The notes under the pieces are model-generated. The model saw nothing but the letters and a program-made list of their open reading frames with translations, was not told where the DNA came from and did not search any database. A stretch of DNA of 64,000 bases, taken from positions 248,001-312,000 of the forward strand of contig CAJQUW010005303.1 of assembly GCA_907163375.1 (NCBI GenBank), written 5' to 3'. Source of the DNA: Prostheceraeus crozeri (taxonomy: Eukaryota; Platyhelminthes; Polycladida; Euryleptidae). The position numbers were made by a program, and so were the translations under genes. Below are positions 11,687 to 22,356 of this stretch, piece by piece. Position 1 is the stretch's first letter; each line of letters starts with the position of its first letter.

Positions 11687-12625
11687 GTAGGATTGCCAGA
11701 AAAGTTTTGACCGATCAATAAAACAAACAAAACAAAGTCAACCATCGGCACATGCATGGATATCATACACTCGCACATTTTCAAATTAGTTAGTGACTAA
11801 GTTCAGTTATAGATTACTTCAGTCAGTTTTTTATTGATTGTGCGCAATGGACTTTACGAAGACGGATGTTCCTAAATTAATGTATTTCTTATGGATGTCC
11901 AGAAAGAATCCGCCTGCTGCAAATTTTGGTATCAACAGAGTTCTCGGAGAAAATGCAGTCTCTCTGAGGGCATCCCAAGGATGGATTTCGAAGTTTGCCA
12001 AAGGCAGTTATATTGTGGAAAATTCGAATAGATTCGGCTGCCAATTATTACCATTTTGAACGCCCAAATTCTTGAATGTATAGCAATAAGTAAGTATGCA
12101 GCTACCTGCACGTTTGCTGTGGAAATATTGGTGTCAGTGATGATGTATAAACTATACAAGATCGATAAAAATTGCATTATGAATTATTGGATTGCACACT
12201 GTCTTACCGGCGGTATCGAAGACGGACGGCATGTAAGCACCTTTTGGAAATGTACCAATACAACAATTTCATAATGCGTCTGATAGCAGTTGATGAAGTG
12301 TGGATATACCAACTGGAAGAACTACCAATGCTCATACCAAAACCGATCTTGCGTTTTGTCTGTTGGTGGCTGTGTGACTCTCGTCTGGAATACTTGAATG
12401 ACCACAAAGAAGCACATACTGTCTACATTTTGGGATACTTCTGGTTGATGTTTTACCAATAGGAGTTCATATCAACGATGAACAATCAATGTCTACCCGA
12501 GACAAATTTTGCTTATTCAATCAATGCTTCGTAGAGCTACTGTACATTGATTTTCATATCGTGTATAATGACATTCATATCAATGTTGAATAATTTTGAG
12601 TTTTTTCTTTGGCAAGTTGACTGCA
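11687..12625 (+). pseudogene. mariner-family transposase relic
   Basis: Frame pieces at 11,838-12,059 and 12,172-12,462 follow mariner transposase order. First comes the N-terminal helix-turn-helix (ASQGWISKFAKGSYIVE, matching the family's W-F-x-K-F-x-x-G-D pattern). Next is a VPHEL-like segment (HYELLDCTL) and then the first catalytic block (LIAVDEVWIYQLEE, usually T-x-DEKWI-x-Y). A WW motif follows PKPILRFVCWW. At least two frame changes separate the parts and the C-terminal catalytic block is missing. TAGGATTGCCAGAAAAGTTT at 11,688 and GAGTTTTTTCTTTGGCAAGT ending near 12,620 may be the worn inverted termini; the ends are tentative. Confidence 0.65.
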
Positions 12626-13112
12626 AATAATGGAATATGCTTTATAGATTCTTTATGCTCCTGTCCGATGTACTTGATTTGCTTTCCGCCCTATAAAGGA
12701 TGACCAAGGGGGGTTGTAATCTAGTAAAGGACGTCTTCAGATCAGAGAAGTACCACTTAGAGCTCAACGTAAAGCCTCAGCAGGAAAAGCAAATGAACTG
12801 GAGGTGAGTGGCAGGTGCTGTCAGGTTGGCGTTTCGAAAGAAATATCTCCGCAGCTTCAGGAAGGCGAGGAATGAAGCCGAGGGAAAATTAGGAATTCTA
12901 AAATGAAAGAGCAAATTACAGGATGAGCAATTGGGCGTTGTTGAACATAATGAAAAAAATTCATCAATCATCATAAATGTGGTTCAACAAATGTCTCACA
13001 GGAAATCTACTCGTATTTTACTAGACACTTCGTCAAATATTAGATTTTTAGGATCAATTTTCATCTTGGATCATCCTCTGAATTTTGAAAAAGTATTTTC
13101 TGCTTTTGATTT
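12626..13112. other. Spacer before the duplicated segment, nothing recognised
   Basis: No gene or repeat family was recognised. The duplicated segment begins at about 13,113. Confidence 0.35.
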
Positions 13113-14202
13113 GTTCGTACTTATAGTTCTAAATATAATTATACAGATTTGATATGAAGATTCGATTCAAGCCGCTATAAGTCCTGTAGTCTTGCATTTG
13201 GGATCCTATAGACATTGTTGCATACAATGTTTGGACATTTGTGTATTCTATTCGCACAACCAATATTCTAATCATTCGACGCTTTTATTTTTGTTAAATT
13301 CATTTGTTTTAAACCTATTTGTATCAGACCTTCAAAATTTGTTGTCATATAACTTTTGTTTAATGTGCTAGAGTTGCATTATGCTGTCTCCACAATTCTG
13401 TACATGATGGGGGAAAAAGTTCTCGAGCTAATCAGATATTTTGTTACACAATTAAAATATTTCTTTAAACATCATTCAAAACTCACTTATGCATTTTAGT
13501 TTGTGATCTACATTAATTCACAACTCATCGCTGCCAGAATTTTGCGATTGACTGTCCATTTTCGCAAATGTACTTGGCAATCTGATGTTTCCACTGTTCA
13601 AGATCAGTTTTGTAATGATGCTCTGAGGATGCTTTTTGAAATTGTTTCACCTTGTTTTTGGAAAGCATCAATACTTTATAACCTTTCACCTTCAAATGTA
13701 ATTTGAAGTTTTGGAAAAACCAATCGGACCGGGATGATGTTAAAGACTGTTCAGTCATTCAGTATTCAATGTTGGCATCAGTGATGAGAATCACTAATGT
13801 CCTGGTATTTAGTCGGACAGTGAAATCGAATCGAAGATCTTTTTGTGATTAGTATCTTGAAATTCTCCACAATGCTTCTTTGCTGTCAATTTTTCATTGC
13901 ATTCGCATTCATGAATTTCATCGATCAACTAATTAACGGGACGAATTGGCTAACTTGTTTACTATTTTGTTTACTCACAGTTTGTTTACTTCATCGAGAT
14001 TCTTACGAAAAAAAGAGGATCAACGGTGTCGAATCATCGACACCCAGTCAGGTTCTATATATTTTTCATGATAACGATTTGACTGAATGCCGATTCACAT
14101 TCCCATATTGTGTAGAAAATGTTGAAGCTTGTGCTACCCATTGTATTTCTGGTTGCTGAATCCGATTAATGCTGTTAACTAGATTACTGCTAAACATTAC
14201 AC

Positions 14203-14381
14203 TGTGTGGTCTCCGTGGCACAGTGGTTAAGTGCTTGGCCTAGCGATGTTTTGGTCCCAAGGTCGAGGCCCGAAGGTGTCATTGGAAGTCGGCAGGAAGG
14301 GCATCCGGACTAAAAGTCCTACAACGCTCCATAAGTCTGACTATGTCAGCACCGTCCAAGCCCAAAGTATGAGGAGTAGTG
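14203..14381 (+). mobile_element. tRNA-derived SINE, family 2, copy 2
   Basis: Same family as 11,380-11,554: GTGGTCTCCGTGGCACAGTG (A-box region), AAGGTCGAGGCCC (B-box region) and the GGAAGGGCATCCGG body. It is followed directly by the MITE at 14,392. Confidence 0.8.
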
Positions 14382-14391
14382 CACTTGCATA

Positions 14392-14645
14392 CACTGTAAA
14401 CTGTACAGAGTTAAAAACAGCTAAAATAACCGTTAAACTTCACAGAAAAGCCTTACAGAAAATATCCGTAAATATCTGTTAAAATGATGACGTCATAACG
14501 TGATGAGGGATGACGCAACCGTTAAAATCCGTTCAAAACAGATAAAATCAATGTTTGTTTTTGCGGATGTTTACAGTTCAGACTGTAAAAAACCGTGAAA
14601 CTAATTTTAGCTGTTTATGTTAACGGATATTTACAGTTTACGGTG
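14392..14645. mobile_element. 254-bp MITE with TA target duplication, unit 1
   Basis: The ends are CACTGTAAACTGTA and, in reverse complement, CACCGTAAACTGTA, flanked by TA on both sides (14,390-14,391 and 14,646-14,647). Inner parts also mirror each other (AACAGCTAAAAT on both arms). The TA duplication fits a Tc1/mariner-type MITE. The second copy at 21,717-21,970 was made by the segmental duplication. Confidence 0.8.
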
Positions 14646-15029
14646 TAGGTCTAATCGGTTTTTGACCTTAGCCAAGTGATTTTTCTGATTTCAAGATTTC
14701 GAAGAGTTCCCAATATGTTTCAATTGAGCATGTTTTGGAAATGGCTTAAGTGGCATATTTACATTCCTTGCAGGCCCTTCATATTCGGGTATTACGCACT
14801 TCCAATTCAAAGCATACGCTCAACTTTCTTGGTAATTCATGTACACATGGAGTCGTCATACCTCCGAGGTGATGAGTCTCGGAACCTGCGCAGCGTATCA
14901 ACATTCAAGAACTTGCACAATAGTGGTTCCGACTATCAACAAAAAACTCATTACCCAAACTGAAAGAAAGTAATTAGACAATCTTGCAGATTATAAATAT
15001 CGACGGAAATGCCAAGACTGTTACACAAT

Positions 15030-18000
15030 ATGAGAATCTCGACACTAACCGCATGCCTACTGATACTGCTTGTTCGCCCGAATGATGTTGATAATTCGAA
15101 GTACCCAGCGTGGCTCGAATGGATCTATGATTCTACACCACCGAAAGTAGAATGTTCCTGCACTCACGATGTGGGTTTGGAATGCATAGTTGGCAGCCAG
15201 AAGGTACACGGATATGACTGCTCACAGGAAATGGAAGGACCTACAGCATTCAATTTAACATGCCACAATATCACTAAAGGATTTGTAATTGATGTCCCTG
15301 AAGCTTTGAAAGTTTATACAAATTTGAAGTATTTGTCAATAGACGGTTGCTACCTCAAAGAAAGCATTATTAAACCAATAAAGTGGCCAGAAATGAATTT
15401 TAGTTCGTCCGTAGAATGGAAAAGGAACGTTGGAGGCCCTATTCTTATCCGTACTCATGTCGACATGGATTGGGGTAACAACCAATTTGATAATTATCCT
15501 GACTGTTATCTACATTCACTGAGCATCACTAAAAGCCATTTATTCAATCCCCCAATTGGTCTCCTTTTGAAATGCACGAACCTCGATGCAATAAATTTCT
15601 CTGATAACTATATCACTGTGATACAAATACCTCATTTCATAGTTATGAGTCAGCTGCAACGACTCAATTTCATCAATCTCACTAACAATGGCATGCGGCA
15701 GTTCGGTGGACATTATTCCTTCCATGCACTTCAAAGTATTCAAGATCTCCTGGCGAACAACTTTACTAAGTGGGTCAAGAGACATGTTAATGAAACAACC
15801 AATCCACAGGAACTTTTGGACTTTGGAAAAGAGTTTGCTGGTTGGTCTAAAAAGGGAATACCACTTACTGTGTATCATCTGATACATTGTTTAGAAAAGC
15901 ACAATGTCTCAATCAGTTTTGCTTATGAACGTTTTCGACCGACCATATTAATACTAGATAAAAATAGATTATATGCATTGCCGGAAGTTTTGTTCGGAAT
16001 GGGTAGCATTAGGCACCTCTTTCTGAATTCAAATTTATTTAGGGATATTTTCTATAGCTATGAAAATAAATTATTCTACGGTCTTCAACATTCATTAAAA
16101 CAACTTCAGCTCTCAAAGAATAAAATTAATGTTATTTATCCAGACTCATTCCAATACCTTCATGGAATTGAGACAATTAACATGTCCTCCAATGAAATAA
16201 GGTATCTTTCACCTAAGATGATGTCGAGAAACGACAATTTATTAGGGGTCCTGTTATTGAGTAATAATAAATTGCAAAATTTGCTATTAAATGTGACGTT
16301 TCCAAATCTGTGGGACATAGATTTGTCATACAATAAAATTAAAACTTTGGATGAATCTTTGACCGAAAAAAGCCCGAAAATAGAGCGAATCAATTTACGT
16401 GGCAATGAAATTATTTCAATGACCTCAAATATTTTCACAAATCTGTCCCTTTTAACAAGATTAGATCTCAGAAATAATAAGTTCAGTGAGCTGCCGGGAT
16501 CGTCCTTTAAGACGAACCGTAGAGACACTATAAGTAAACGTTTGACATTGGATATACGTGATAATCACCAACCTCTGGAATGCAACTGTCTGTCAGTATT
16601 TTACCATGTATGGATTGAAACACATGATCACAATGGAAGTTCGTACCATTATCCAAGAATTTTAGTAGATAACACAACTCAGTGTTACGGACATCGTAGG
16701 GACCAAGACACGCTTCGAAGTCCTATCAATGGAGGCCCATTTTCGTGTTTCTTCAAGCGTCACTTCAAGGATTCAACGTCTGGAGTTAACTACGTGTGTC
16801 CAGCCCGTTGCTTATGTCAAATATGTCAATCCAAAATGGTGATAGATTGCAGCAAGCGAGCGATATTGTATGTTCCTCGTATAAAGTCTCCTGCAGGAAT
16901 TCTCAAATTAGATGGTAATCGCATCACGTCAGTGGGTCGCTATTCGTTTCCCCAAATCCTTAACTCATTGAGATCACTTCATCTGAATAATAGTGGTGTT
17001 ATATGGATCTGGTGGAATGCTTTTGTAAATTTAAAGCGTCTTCTATACATCAATCTATCAAATAACTCCATACGCCATTTAGCTTCTGACATGTTTCGTG
17101 GATTCTACAACATCGACATTATATTGCTTCGTCATAATAGAATCAGAGAGCCAACTCTTGCACCTTTCAAAACATTAAATGGATTGATTGGGTCACTTGA
17201 TCTCAGAAACAACCAATTTGAATGTAACTGTCGATATCTAGTCCCCTTTATGAATGACATTCGAAATCTGTATGACGTAGGAGAAACTCTTGTCAAAATA
17301 TCAAATCATTGCTACCTCCATGAAGAGGAGATACTGATAAGAGACTTCACGCATAAGTGTGTCGATCTTGCAGCGAAACGCGAACGTCAATTGATGACAG
17401 GATTCGGAGTGGGCTGCAGTCTTTGTGTCGTTGTTGTCATCCTAGTTATCGCTTTTCACCACAAGTATTCTATTCTCGTCTTTGCGGATCGCAATCTAAA
17501 ATCTCACTTTGCCAGAGCTTCAATCGGACGTCTACTTCACTTACCATCTTATCACCAGTGTCAATACGATGTCGGCTTCTTAATTCACGAGGGTCAAACT
17601 CAACACTTCTATGAAATGAAGCGGTGGATGAAATCTACTCCTCGGAGAGATCTTCGATGTGTTCTAATTGCACAACATATGCCTGGTGCCATGCGGTTGT
17701 CTCAAACGGAGATTTTAATGAGTCAAATGGCCGTGTGTGTTATCCTGATATCGGAAAGTCTGTTAGAAGATCCAATGCTAGTTCAGGAAATGCATATCAT
17801 TGTAGCTGCTAATCTCAAAAAGCAAGGTATTCTCCTACACATTCTTCCTATTCTATTGACGCGTCAAGTGAAGGAGCATCCACAATGGTTGAATTTTCAA
17901 ATGTTTTTAAATGAATATCCGCTGTTGATTTGGAATAGTCATTACTTTTGGGAACGTTTCCTGCTTGCATTACCCCCGCCACCACTTAGTCATGGGTCTG

Positions 18001-18680
18001 CGCGACCTAGCGATGATGAAAGAACTCCATTGCTGAGGGATCGAAAAGAGACATTGGAAAAATTTGCAGATACTCAAATTTGTATCATTTCACATGAAAA
18101 TCAGGTTGGTAGTCATGTTAGATTATTACTAGATCGATATCGGTCTCACTTACACATTTGCCATGTTCGCCATGGGCGCCTATATGGAACTGTCAATGGG
18201 CTAATATCTCACGCAGAGTTATCACTGGATACCATAATCGGTTGTTGTACGCAAGTGTTCGTGATTATTTCTGATGCCTTACTGAGCGATAATTGGACAC
18301 AGAGGTATTTGATCCCTAGTTTAAATGCCCGTTCTCAAACACTGCCGTTCCGTGGGTCGGTCATCTTTATGGAAATCGTATCGGTGTCTCTTTCGTGTTC
18401 AAGGCCATCAATCCAGCCATTTGCTGCTCTTCGAGATAAAGACATTGTCTTGAGCCTAAATTGGTCTGATATCCTGCGAAATTGGAGTCTATTAGAACGT
18501 CACATTCTTACCGATGACGCTAACGGCTTTCAACCAGACTCAGATACTTGGTCCATGGATGAAGTAGAATTTGAGCAATTGTTAAGGCATCCGACGTCTG
18601 TTCTTGTGAGTGAAGAGCAGGAGCAGGACGGATATGGTCATCACATTTATCAACAGCGCTCAGCAATGTCCACCTTTTAA
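15030..18680 (+). CDS. Toll-like receptor, intronless, TIR plus second TIR-like domain (copy A)
   Basis: A single-exon, 1,216-residue type I membrane protein. The start at 15,030 is conserved in both copies and opens a signal peptide (MRISTLTACLLILLV); an ATG seven codons upstream exists only here. The N-terminal region has a cysteine cluster (VECSC). LRRs follow, then a first LRRCT (LECNC, residue ~514). A second LRRNT comes next (CPARCLCQIC, ~590), with more LRRs, a second LRRCT (FECNC, ~729) and a transmembrane helix (~789-811). This is the multiple-cysteine-cluster layout of Drosophila Toll. The cytoplasmic part has a TIR domain (~843-983): box 1 YDVGFLIH, a box 2-like HMPG, and FW in box 3. 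A second, diverged TIR-like block (~1013-1160) keeps alternating hydrophobic strands (ICIISHEN, VFVIISDALLSD) but lacks boxes 1-3. TLRs of this type signal through TIR contacts with MyD88-like adaptors; the ligand is unknown. TATAAAT at 14,992 may be a TATA element very close to the start. Confidence 0.93.
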   Translation: MRISTLTACLLILLVRPNDVDNSKYPAWLEWIYDSTPPKVECSCTHDVGLECIVGSQKVHGYDCSQEMEGPTAFNLTCHNITKGFVIDVPEALKVYTNLKYLSIDGCYLKESIIKPIKWPEMNFSSSVEWKRNVGGPILIRTHVDMDWGNNQFDNYPDCYLHSLSITKSHLFNPPIGLLLKCTNLDAINFSDNYITVIQIPHFIVMSQLQRLNFINLTNNGMRQFGGHYSFHALQSIQDLLANNFTKWVKRHVNETTNPQELLDFGKEFAGWSKKGIPLTVYHLIHCLEKHNVSISFAYERFRPTILILDKNRLYALPEVLFGMGSIRHLFLNSNLFRDIFYSYENKLFYGLQHSLKQLQLSKNKINVIYPDSFQYLHGIETINMSSNEIRYLSPKMMSRNDNLLGVLLLSNNKLQNLLLNVTFPNLWDIDLSYNKIKTLDESLTEKSPKIERINLRGNEIISMTSNIFTNLSLLTRLDLRNNKFSELPGSSFKTNRRDTISKRLTLDIRDNHQPLECNCLSVFYHVWIETHDHNGSSYHYPRILVDNTTQCYGHRRDQDTLRSPINGGPFSCFFKRHFKDSTSGVNYVCPARCLCQICQSKMVIDCSKRAILYVPRIKSPAGILKLDGNRITSVGRYSFPQILNSLRSLHLNNSGVIWIWWNAFVNLKRLLYINLSNNSIRHLASDMFRGFYNIDIILLRHNRIREPTLAPFKTLNGLIGSLDLRNNQFECNCRYLVPFMNDIRNLYDVGETLVKISNHCYLHEEEILIRDFTHKCVDLAAKRERQLMTGFGVGCSLCVVVVILVIAFHHKYSILVFADRNLKSHFARASIGRLLHLPSYHQCQYDVGFLIHEGQTQHFYEMKRWMKSTPRRDLRCVLIAQHMPGAMRLSQTEILMSQMAVCVILISESLLEDPMLVQEMHIIVAANLKKQGILLHILPILLTRQVKEHPQWLNFQMFLNEYPLLIWNSHYFWERFLLALPPPPLSHGSARPSDDERTPLLRDRKETLEKFADTQICIISHENQVGSHVRLLLDRYRSHLHICHVRHGRLYGTVNGLISHAELSLDTIIGCCTQVFVIISDALLSDNWTQRYLIPSLNARSQTLPFRGSVIFMEIVSVSLSCSRPSIQPFAALRDKDIVLSLNWSDILRNWSLLERHILTDDANGFQPDSDTWSMDEVEFEQLLRHPTSVLVSEEQEQDGYGHHIYQQRSAMSTF

Positions 18681-19031
18681 TCTTGAAGTTGTCCGGGATT
18701 CAGGAATGCGAACTTTAGCATTATCATCATTGTATGACATTTCTTTCACTGTCTCTCTTAGAGGACTGGAAAGCTAAAAACACACACTATTTATTGCTCA
18801 ATTGATTCAGTTTGATCTGTATTTGTGCCGATTTCATGTTATCTCCAAATATAATTTCACCTAGAGCAGTGGCTCTATTACGGCTTTGCCGCTCCCAACT
18901 GCTCGAATAACTCTCACAGCTTCGATACTGTTTTAATTCATTTAACATTTCAATTGCAAGATAAGGTAGCATCACTCAAAGTGGAAATGAAAAATCTTGA
19001 ATAGAATTATTTCCGGATATAGGACAGACTA
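18681..19031. other. 3' flank of receptor copy A
   Basis: Non-coding sequence after the TAA, conserved with 25,996-26,345. A minus-strand ORF here (18,787-18,975) is shared by both copies only because they are duplicates. Confidence 0.5.
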
Positions 19032-19778
19032 CCGCATTTCTTTGAATATGAGACGCCCTTGAATAAGGGACGCCCTCGAATAAGAGACGCATGTACAAAA
19101 AATAGACTGCTATAGACATATTACATGCAGGCTATTGTAATGTGGTAGCTACATCCGCCTGAGCGATTATTAGGCCTACTTCTCTTAGTAAAATAAGTCA
19201 GTCTACTAGTAAATACCGGGTGTCATGACCAATATTGTATAATATATAAGGCTTCTTGTTGTTGTACATGCAGTACCTGCATGTTGTACATACGTACATG
19301 CAGGCCTACTTAAGGTTACTTCATCTACCATTTAAGGAGGCATTATACGGTAGCTTCCTTTGCATTTGGAGTCATGTACCGGTCGGTAACTTTTGCTGTA
19401 AATACTACTTGATTATCGGTATTTTCGTTTCGGTAAATTCAGATCTAGTCTACATGTATAGTCGCCAACATGTACTGGTATATGATTGTATTAGATGAGT
19501 CTACAAGATATGCTACTACAAACCATAAAACTCCATTCATTTCCGAAATATCTGAATTATGATAAAGCGTATATATGTAAGAAAAATTACTGGCGAAATT
19601 TGGCCATGACATAGGCCTAAGTGAGGAATGCTAAGGTTACCTAAGAGAATAGTAGCAAAAAACTGAGACATCTTTTTCTAATGAAAGAATGAAAACTTGA
19701 ACATTTGATAAATAAGAGACGCATCAATCAGGGATCTGAAAAAAATAAGAGACGCGTCTCTTATTCAAAGAAATACGG
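19032..19778. mobile_element. MITE-like element with GAGACGC repeats
   Basis: Left end CCGCATTTCTTTGAATATGA and right end, in reverse complement, CCGTATTTCTTTGAATAAGA; both lead into GAGACGC motifs, with several AATAAGAGACGC copies inside each end. No coding capacity was seen. The right limit of the segmental duplication (19,527) falls inside this element, so unit 2 has only its left part (26,346-26,893). Confidence 0.7.
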
Positions 19779-20261
19779 TGCGTTAACTGAAGAATGATTC
19801 CTGACACCTGAGTGCAATTGTTGTAGAAAAAGAGACTTTAGAAACTGCTCTAATGCAATATGTCTTGCTCACTCCAGCCCTTGACTCTGCAGAGATGGGC
19901 TAATGGTTATATTGGTTGGGGAACATGGCCCGCGATGGAAAAAGATAACAATTAAATCTCTAGAACAGAAGTTAAGCTTCATGCAATACACAATAGTGGC
20001 ACAAAAATCGCGCGTAATTTCATTTGGAAACATGTCAACCACGGTATGATTGGGTCAGAATCAGTCAATGTGTAATTCTAAGCTTTTCATCGGTTATTCA
20101 TGCCCCAACTTAGTTCCCTCGGCTGTGCCGCTACCTTGAGTCACTTTCCATTCTAGTCAACTGCAGATAAACAATATATTTCTATGATTTCATCGTTAAT
20201 ATCTTCAGTGTAGGTTCATGACTAGCCATCTGACTTCACCTAGCTTTGATACTATTAGTTA
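19779..20261. other. Spacer between duplication units
   Basis: No gene was recognised. GGAAACATGTCAACCACGG at about 20,030 resembles the 3' part of the hammerhead at 47,202, but no CTGATGA lies upstream. Confidence 0.3.
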
Positions 20262-20455
20262 AGGTCATGGGAAGACATTCTATTCATGAATTCACATCGA
20301 ATCCGAGTCTGTACTGCAGCGACAGCACCCCCGCCTTCGTCCAGCATGTCCCCAAGGTAACAAAAATTCTTAACTGCTTGCAACCGGTCACCGTCAACCT
20401 CCAAGTGAGCGCTGACCGAGTCATTAGTGGGCTGCACCACGCTGCCACGACTTAC
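20262..20455 (-). pseudogene. LINE reverse transcriptase fragment
   Basis: The minus strand encodes LEVDGDRLQAVKNFCYLGDM followed by LDEGGGAVAAVQTRIRC. This is the block just after the RT catalytic region in many animal LINEs (x-x-F-x-YLG-x-x-x-D-x-x-G). It loses similarity after TRIRC. The fragment abuts the left edge of duplication unit 2, so the LINE was cut by, or marks, the breakpoint. Confidence 0.7.
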
Positions 20456-21555
20456 TTACTTACTGCTTCGTACTTACAGTTCTAAATATAATTATACAGA
20501 TTTGATATGAAGATTCGATTCAAGCCGCTATAAGTCCTGTAGTTTTGCATTTGGGATCCTACAGACATTGTTGCATACAATGTTTGTACATTTATGTATT
20601 CTATTCGCACAACCAGTATTCTAATCATTCGACGCTTTTATTTTTGTTAAATTCATTTGTTTTAAACGTATTTGTATCAGACCTTCAAAATTTGTTGTCA
20701 TATAACTTTTGTTTAATGTGCTAGAGTTGCATTATGCTGTCTCCACAATTCTGTACATGATGGGGGAAAAAGTTCTCGAGCTAATAAGATATTTTGTTAC
20801 ACAATTAAAATATTTCTTTAAACATCATTCAAAACTCACTTATGCATTTTAGTTTGTGATCTACATTAATTCACAACTCATCGCTGCCAGAATTTTGCGA
20901 TTGACTGTCCATTTTCGCAAATGTACTTGGCAATCTGATGCTTCCACTGTTCAAGATCAGTTTTGTAATGATGCTCTGAGGATGCTTTTTGAAATTGTTT
21001 CACCTTGTTTTTGGAAAGCATCAATACTTTATAAACTTTCACCTTCAAATGTAATTTGAAGTTTTGGAAAAACCAATCGGACCGGGATGATGTTAAAGAC
21101 TGTTCAGTCATTCAGTATTCAATGTTGGCATCAGTGATGAGAATCACTAATGTCCTGGTATTTAGTCGGACAGTGAAATCGAATCGAAGATCTTTTTGTG
21201 ATTAGTATCTTGAAATTCTCCACAATGCTTCTTTGCTGTCAATTTTTCATTGCATTCGCATTCATGAATTTCATCGATCAACTAATTAACGGGACGAATT
21301 GGCTAACTTGTTTACTATTTTGTTTACTCACAGTTTGTTTACTTCATCGAGATTCTTACGAAAAAAAGAGGATCAACGGTGTCGAATCATCGACACCCAG
21401 TCAGGTTCTATATATTTTTCATGATAACGATTTGACTGAATGCCGATTCACATTCCCATATTGTGTAGAAAATGTTGAAGCTTGTGCTACCCATTGTATT
21501 TCTGGTTGCTGAATCCGATTAATGCTGTTAACTAGATTACTGCTAAACATTACAC

Positions 21556-21707
21556 TGTGTGGTCTCCGTGGCACAGTGGTTAAGTGCTTGGCCTAGCGAT
21601 GTTTTGGTCCCAAGGTCGAGGCCCGAAGGTGTCATTGGAAGTCGGCAGGAAGGGCATAAGTCTGACTATGTCAGCACCGTCCAAGCCCAAAGTATGAGGA
21701 GTAGTGC
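21556..21707 (+). mobile_element. tRNA-derived SINE, family 2, copy 3
   Basis: The duplicate of 14,203-14,381, with 33 bases missing between GGAAGGGCAT and AAGTCTGACT. The lost segment is bounded by CAT in the longer copy, so slippage or microhomology-mediated deletion is likely. Confidence 0.8.
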
Positions 21708-21716
21708 ACTTGCATA

Positions 21717-21970
21717 CACTGTAAACTGTACAGAGTTAAAAACAGCTAAAATAACCGTTAAACTTCACAGAAAAGCCTTACAGAAAATATCCGTAAATAT
21801 CTGTTAAAATGATAACGTCATAACGTGATGAGGGATGACGCAACCGTTAAAATCCGTTCAAAACAGATAAAATCAATGTTTGTTTTTGCGGATGTTTACA
21901 GTTCAGACTGTAAAAAACCGTGAAACTAATTTTAGCTGTTTATGTTAACGGATATTTACAGTTTACGGTG
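21717..21970. mobile_element. 254-bp MITE with TA target duplication, unit 2
   Basis: The duplicate of 14,392-14,645: same ends, same length and the same TA flanks (21,715-21,716 and 21,971-21,972). Confidence 0.8.
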
Positions 21971-22356
21971 TAGGTCTAATCGGTTTTTGACCTTAGCCAA
22001 GTGATTTTTCTGATTTCAAGATTTCGAAGAGTTCCCAATATGTTTCAATTGAGCATGTTTTGGAAATGGCTTAAGTGGCATATTTACATTCCTTGCAGGC
22101 CCTTCATATTCGGGTATTACGCACTTCCAATTCAAAGCATACGCTCAACTTTCTTGGTAATTCATGTACACATGGAGTCGTCATACCTCCGAGGTGATGA
22201 GTCTCGGAACCTGCGCAGCGTATCAACATTCAAGAACTTGCACAATAGTGGTTCCGACTATCAACAAAAAAATCATTACCCGAACTGAAAGAAAGTAATT
22301 AGACAATCTTGCAGATTATAAATATCGACGGAAATGCCAAAAGACTGTTACACAAT

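Larger units (their letters stand above)
13113..19527. repeat. Segmental duplication, unit 1 (6.4 kb)
   Basis: This block is repeated in direct orientation at 20,466-26,893 and is nearly identical by eye. It contains a SINE, a 254-bp MITE, the receptor gene and part of a larger MITE. Homology starts at TTCGTACTTA (13,108/20,468) and stops at CTACAAACCATAA (about 19,527/26,893). Differences are scattered substitutions and four visible indels: 33 bp in the SINE, 2 bp before the receptor start, 12 bp in the gene and about 57 bp in the 3' MITE. Two ~80-100 codon ORFs at 13,525-13,758 and 13,845-14,159 are shared with unit 2 but have no recognised family. Confidence 0.95.

Noticed and set aside
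13525..14159. ORFs conserved between 13.5-14.2 kb and 20.9-21.5 kb
   Set aside because: They are identical because of the recent segmental duplication, so conservation is not evidence of coding. No motif or splice context was seen.
15540..15887. Minus-strand ORFs inside the receptor genes (also 16,160-16,528 and duplicates)
   Set aside because: They are antisense shadows of the receptor reading frame.
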